Source: Clostridia bacterium
GTDB lineage: Bacteria; Bacillota; Clostridia; Christensenellales; CAG-138
Length of the DNA: 64,000 bases
NCBI GenBank assembly: GCA_017429985.1
Contig: JAFRNW010000019.1
Coordinates: 1-64,000, forward strand
Direction: 5' to 3'
The number at the start of each line of letters is the position of its first letter. The stretch's first letter is position 1. Below, in pieces: positions 61,618 through 64,000 of this stretch. The position numbers were made by a program, and so were the translations under genes. Under the pieces are notes generated by a model. It was not told the DNA's origin. It did no database searches and saw only the letters and a program-made list of their open reading frames with translations.

Positions 61618-62942
61618 TATCGAATCGTATCGATCGCTTCTTCAATGGTCGCGACGGAAATCAAAGTAACGCCGTCGGCAGCTTTCGGATGCGCCGATTT
61701 CGGAACGATGACCCTGCGGTATCCCAGCCGGGCGCATTCCTTCAGTCTGGTGTCCAGCTGCGCCACGCTTCGGAGTTCCCCGGTCAGTCCGAGTTCTCCG
61801 ATGCAGGCGGTGTCGGGAGGAAGAGGATGGCGGTAGAAAGCGGAGGCAACGCAGAGAGCGACCGCAAGATCCACGCCGCGTTCATCCAGACGGAGATTGC
61901 CGACGACATTGATGTACACGTCCTGATCGGAAAGCCTGATCTGGGCCTTCTGTTCCAGAACGGCGAGCAGGAGGCTCAATCTGCCCGCGTCAACTCCGGA
62001 GGCGGTTCTGCGGGGACTTCCGAAGGAGGTCGGATTCAGCAGCGCCTGAATTTCCGCGAGCATTGGCCTGGAACCTTCCACCGTGCAGGTAACCGCGCAC
62101 CCCGGATACCGTTCACCGGAAAGGAACAGCCTTGACGGGTCGGTGACCTGCTGCATGCCGGTATCCGTCATTTCGAAGACACCGATCTCGTTCGTGGACC
62201 CGAAACGGTTCTTGACCGCGCGAAGGAGGCGGAGCCCTGCGTGCCGGTCTCCTTCAAAATAGAGAACGGTGTCGACGATATGTTCCAGAACACGGGGACC
62301 GGCAATCGCGCCTTCTTTTGTGACGTGTCCGACGATCAGCACGACCGTGCCGTTTTCCTTGGCGTATCTGGTCAGTTCGGCGGTACAGAGCCTGACCTGA
62401 CTGACGCTTCCGAGCGCGCTTTCGGATTCCTCGGAATAAAGGGTCTGGATGGAATCGACGATCAGGATGTCGCATTTGGTAGCCTTGGCCTGGTCCAGAA
62501 TGCGTTCGAGAGAGGTTTCGCACAGCAGCAGGATGTCCCCGCTGACTTTCAGACGGTCCGCCCGGAGCTTCAGCTGGGCGGAACTCTCCTCTCCGGACGC
62601 GTACAGCACGGTGCTGTTTGCGGACATGGAGTCAGCTGCCTGCATCAGTAACGTGGATTTTCCGATTCCGGGATCCCCGCAGAGAAGCGCGACCATGCCG
62701 GACAGCAGTCCGCCGCCCGTCACTCTGTCAAGCTCGGACATGCCGGTCGAGATCCTGGCTGTATGGCGGACCGACACCTCGGAAAGATGCTGAACGGCTC
62801 CGCCGGATGAGGCCGGACGTATCTTGATCTGCTGGTCTTCCACGATGGTGTTCCAGCTGCCGCATGCGGGACAGCGCCCGAGCCATTTCATGCTCTCGAA
62901 CCCGCATTCCCCGCAGATATAAACTGTCTTCGTTTTTGCCAT
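61605..62942 (-). CDS. radA: DNA repair protein RadA
   Basis: 445 aa. N-terminal C4 zinc finger (CGECGFESMKWLGRCPACG), Walker A CGDPGIGKSTLLMQAA, the RadA-specific KNRFG motif (VKNRFGSTNEIGVFEM) and a C-terminal Lon-protease-like domain (DLAVALCVASAFYRHPLPPD). It is a branch-migration helicase in homologous recombination. Chromosomal backbone gene flanking the island on the right. Confidence 0.96.
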   Translation of the reverse strand: MAKTKTVYICGECGFESMKWLGRCPACGSWNTIVEDQQIKIRPASSGGAVQHLSEVSVRHTARISTGMSELDRVTGGGLLSGMVALLCGDPGIGKSTLLMQAADSMSANSTVLYASGEESSAQLKLRADRLKVSGDILLLCETSLERILDQAKATKCDILIVDSIQTLYSEESESALGSVSQVRLCTAELTRYAKENGTVVLIVGHVTKEGAIAGPRVLEHIVDTVLYFEGDRHAGLRLLRAVKNRFGSTNEIGVFEMTDTGMQQVTDPSRLFLSGERYPGCAVTCTVEGSRPMLAEIQALLNPTSFGSPRRTASGVDAGRLSLLLAVLEQKAQIRLSDQDVYINVVGNLRLDERGVDLAVALCVASAFYRHPLPPDTACIGELGLTGELRSVAQLDTRLKECARLGYRRVIVPKSAHPKAADGVTLISVATIEEAIDTIRYCPD

Positions 62943-62972
62943 GGTTACAGTGTATCACGGATAACAGCATTT

Positions 62973-63001
62973 TCAACAAAGTGAAAATCATATGATATAA
63001 T
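62973..63001 (+). promoter_or_regulatory. Possible promoter for the CobW-like gene
   Basis: A perfect TATAAT at 62996-63001 with only a weak -35 (TCAACA, 62973-62978). The divergent radA promoter must share this 100-base gap. Confidence 0.4.
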
Positions 63002-63044
63002 ATAATTTACGAAAAAAAGGAACAGTATCTATGGAGGCATAAAA

Positions 63045-64000
63045 ATGACGAAAGTTGATATATTCTCCGGATTCCTCGGAGCAGGGAAAACAACGCTGAT
63101 CCGCAAACTGATCCGGGAGGCGTATCAGGGCGAGAAACTGGTTCTGATCGAAAATGAGTTCGGCGAGATCGGTATCGACGGGACATTCATGCAGGATGCG
63201 GGGATTGAAGTAACGGAGCTGAACTCCGGCTGCATCTGCTGCTCGCTTGTGGGTGATTTCGGGAAAGCGCTCAAGATGGTGGTCGACACCTATGCGCCCG
63301 ACAGGATCCTGATCGAGCCCTCCGGCGTCGGCAAGCTTTCCGACGTGACGCTGGCGGTGGAATCGTCCGGCGCGAAAGATCTCGTGATCAATTCCATGAC
63401 GACCGTGGTGGACGCCAAAAAAGCAAAGGCATACATCGCCAATTTCGGCGAGTTCTACAACAACCAGATCGAAGCTGCGAGCTGTATCGTGCTCAGCCGG
63501 ACGGATGATATCTCCGAAAAGAAACTTGCGGACGTCGTTGCGCTTCTGAAACAGCACAATCCGAACGCGACGGTCATCACGACGCCGTGGCCGCAGCTCG
63601 ACGGGGAGACGATCCTGTCCGCCATGGAAAAGAAAGACACGCTTGCGGAAGCGCTGAAAGAACTGGCTGAACAGGCGGAACATGAAGAACATCATCACCA
63701 TCACCATGATGAGGATGAGGACGAACATGAAGAACATCATCACCATCACCATGATGAGGATGAGGATGAGGACGAACATGAGCATCATCACCACCATCAT
63801 CACGACGAGGATGAGGATGAGGACGAACATGAGCATCATCACCACCATCACCACGACGAAGATGAGGATGAGGACGAGCATGAATACCATCACCACCATC
63901 ATGACGGGCACGGGCATCACCATCATCATCACGGCCATGACGCGGACGAGGTGTTCGTAAGCTGGGGACTGGAAACGCCAAGAAAGTATTCCGAAGAGGA
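63045..64000 (+). CDS. CobW/COG0523-family metallochaperone GTPase with His/Asp/Glu repeat (runs off the window)
   Basis: At least 318 aa; the gene has no stop before the window edge. ATG at 63045 after ATGGAGG. GTPase motifs: FSGFLGAGKTTLIRKL (Walker A) and ENEFGEIGIDG. The hallmark metal motif is CICC in NSGCICCSLV. Residues about 210-300 are four or five repeats of HHHHHH-DEDEDEDEHEH type, coded by near-identical DNA, followed by GHGHHHHHHGHDADE. COG0523 proteins deliver zinc, nickel or cobalt; a His-rich insert is usual, but this one is unusually long and alternates acidic and His blocks. The C-terminal domain starts at the edge (VFVSWGLETPRKYS). Confidence 0.9.
   Translation, partial: MTKVDIFSGFLGAGKTTLIRKLIREAYQGEKLVLIENEFGEIGIDGTFMQDAGIEVTELNSGCICCSLVGDFGKALKMVVDTYAPDRILIEPSGVGKLSDVTLAVESSGAKDLVINSMTTVVDAKKAKAYIANFGEFYNNQIEAASCIVLSRTDDISEKKLADVVALLKQHNPNATVITTPWPQLDGETILSAMEKKDTLAEALKELAEQAEHEEHHHHHHDEDEDEHEEHHHHHHDEDEDEDEHEHHHHHHHDEDEDEDEHEHHHHHHHDEDEDEDEHEYHHHHHDGHGHHHHHHGHDADEVFVSWGLETPRKYSEE

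Noticed and set aside
62988-63938. A 316-aa minus-strand ORF rich in Met and Val
   Set aside because: It is the antisense of the CobW-like gene; the Met/Val runs are the complement of the His/Asp repeat.

Overview
The window is a chromosomal segment of an anaerobic, moderately GC-rich Bacillota bacterium, most likely class Clostridia. The evidence is the rplM-rpsI pair, a coupled ftsK-rimO-pgsA-cinA-recA operon, dnaX-ybaB-recR, a class III (oxygen-sensitive) ribonucleotide reductase, a TipA-type MerR regulator and consensus Gram-positive Shine-Dalgarno sites. I cannot name the genus. There is no rRNA operon, CRISPR array, integrase or complete insertion sequence in the window.

Layout. 0-0.5 kb: a small cysteine-rich protein pair. 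0.9-9 kb: ribosomal proteins L13/S9, then a leftward operon of five core genes whose ORFs mostly overlap by 4 bases. 9-15.7 kb: a SIMPL-domain lipoprotein, a LysR/TAXI/TRAP uptake locus, mutY and a UPF0340 gene. 15.7-16.4 kb: a promoter-driven structured RNA of about 200 nt ahead of a zinc-ribbon gene. 16.4-22.2 kb: dnaX-ybaB-recR-L,D-transpeptidase, a sodium:solute symporter and a DUF523 gene. 22.5-26.8 kb: anaerobic dNTP synthesis (nrdG, nrdD fused to a glutaredoxin-like domain, trxB) with tandem NrdR boxes. 27.8-33.4 kb: a compact cluster (diacylglycerol-kinase-like, CrtI-like flavoprotein, ferredoxin reductase, frameshifted YhhN/lysoplasmalogenase-like, phosphoesterase) that looks like lipid or envelope metabolism. 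34.5-38.7 kb: a sugar-type ABC importer without its ATPase, plus an MBL-fold hydrolase. 38.8-43.2 kb: a glycosyltransferase/AbrB pair, HlyIII and CmpB membrane proteins, and an HTH/DUF6442 pair with its operators.

43.4-61.5 kb is an accessory island inserted in a tRNA-Arg(CCG) gene. The original tRNA is cut in the anticodon loop: its 3' half lies at 43405-43449 and its 5' half at 61453-61491, and joined they form a perfect 77-nt tRNA. Further tRNA copies at 51141 and 61333 share the same core, and matching arm repeats (TGTAGTA motifs) divide the island into two adjacent integrase-less elements of about 7.7 and 10.2 kb, plus a tiny remnant. A complete, different tRNA-Arg(CCG) carried at the right end appears to have replaced the broken host gene. 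Element A carries a five-gene operon resembling dlt teichoic acid alanylation (adenylation enzyme, carrier protein, MBOAT, SGNH protein) with a LysA-like PLP decarboxylase inserted, followed by a decayed carboxylesterase. Element B carries an RCC1-like protein, a frameshifted nucleoside-permease-family gene, a BTAD/SARP regulator with a partner gene, a 1191-residue secreted repeat protein with a degenerate phosphoesterase-like domain, a transposase remnant and a double GNAT protein. The window ends with radA and the start of a CobW-family metallochaperone GTPase with a long His/Asp/Glu repeat.

The strongest candidates for undescribed biology are the tandem passive tRNA-targeting elements, the decarboxylase-containing dlt-like operon, the structured RNA at 15.8 kb and the lipid/redox cluster at 28-33 kb. 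All assignments come from reading the sequence; no database search was made.
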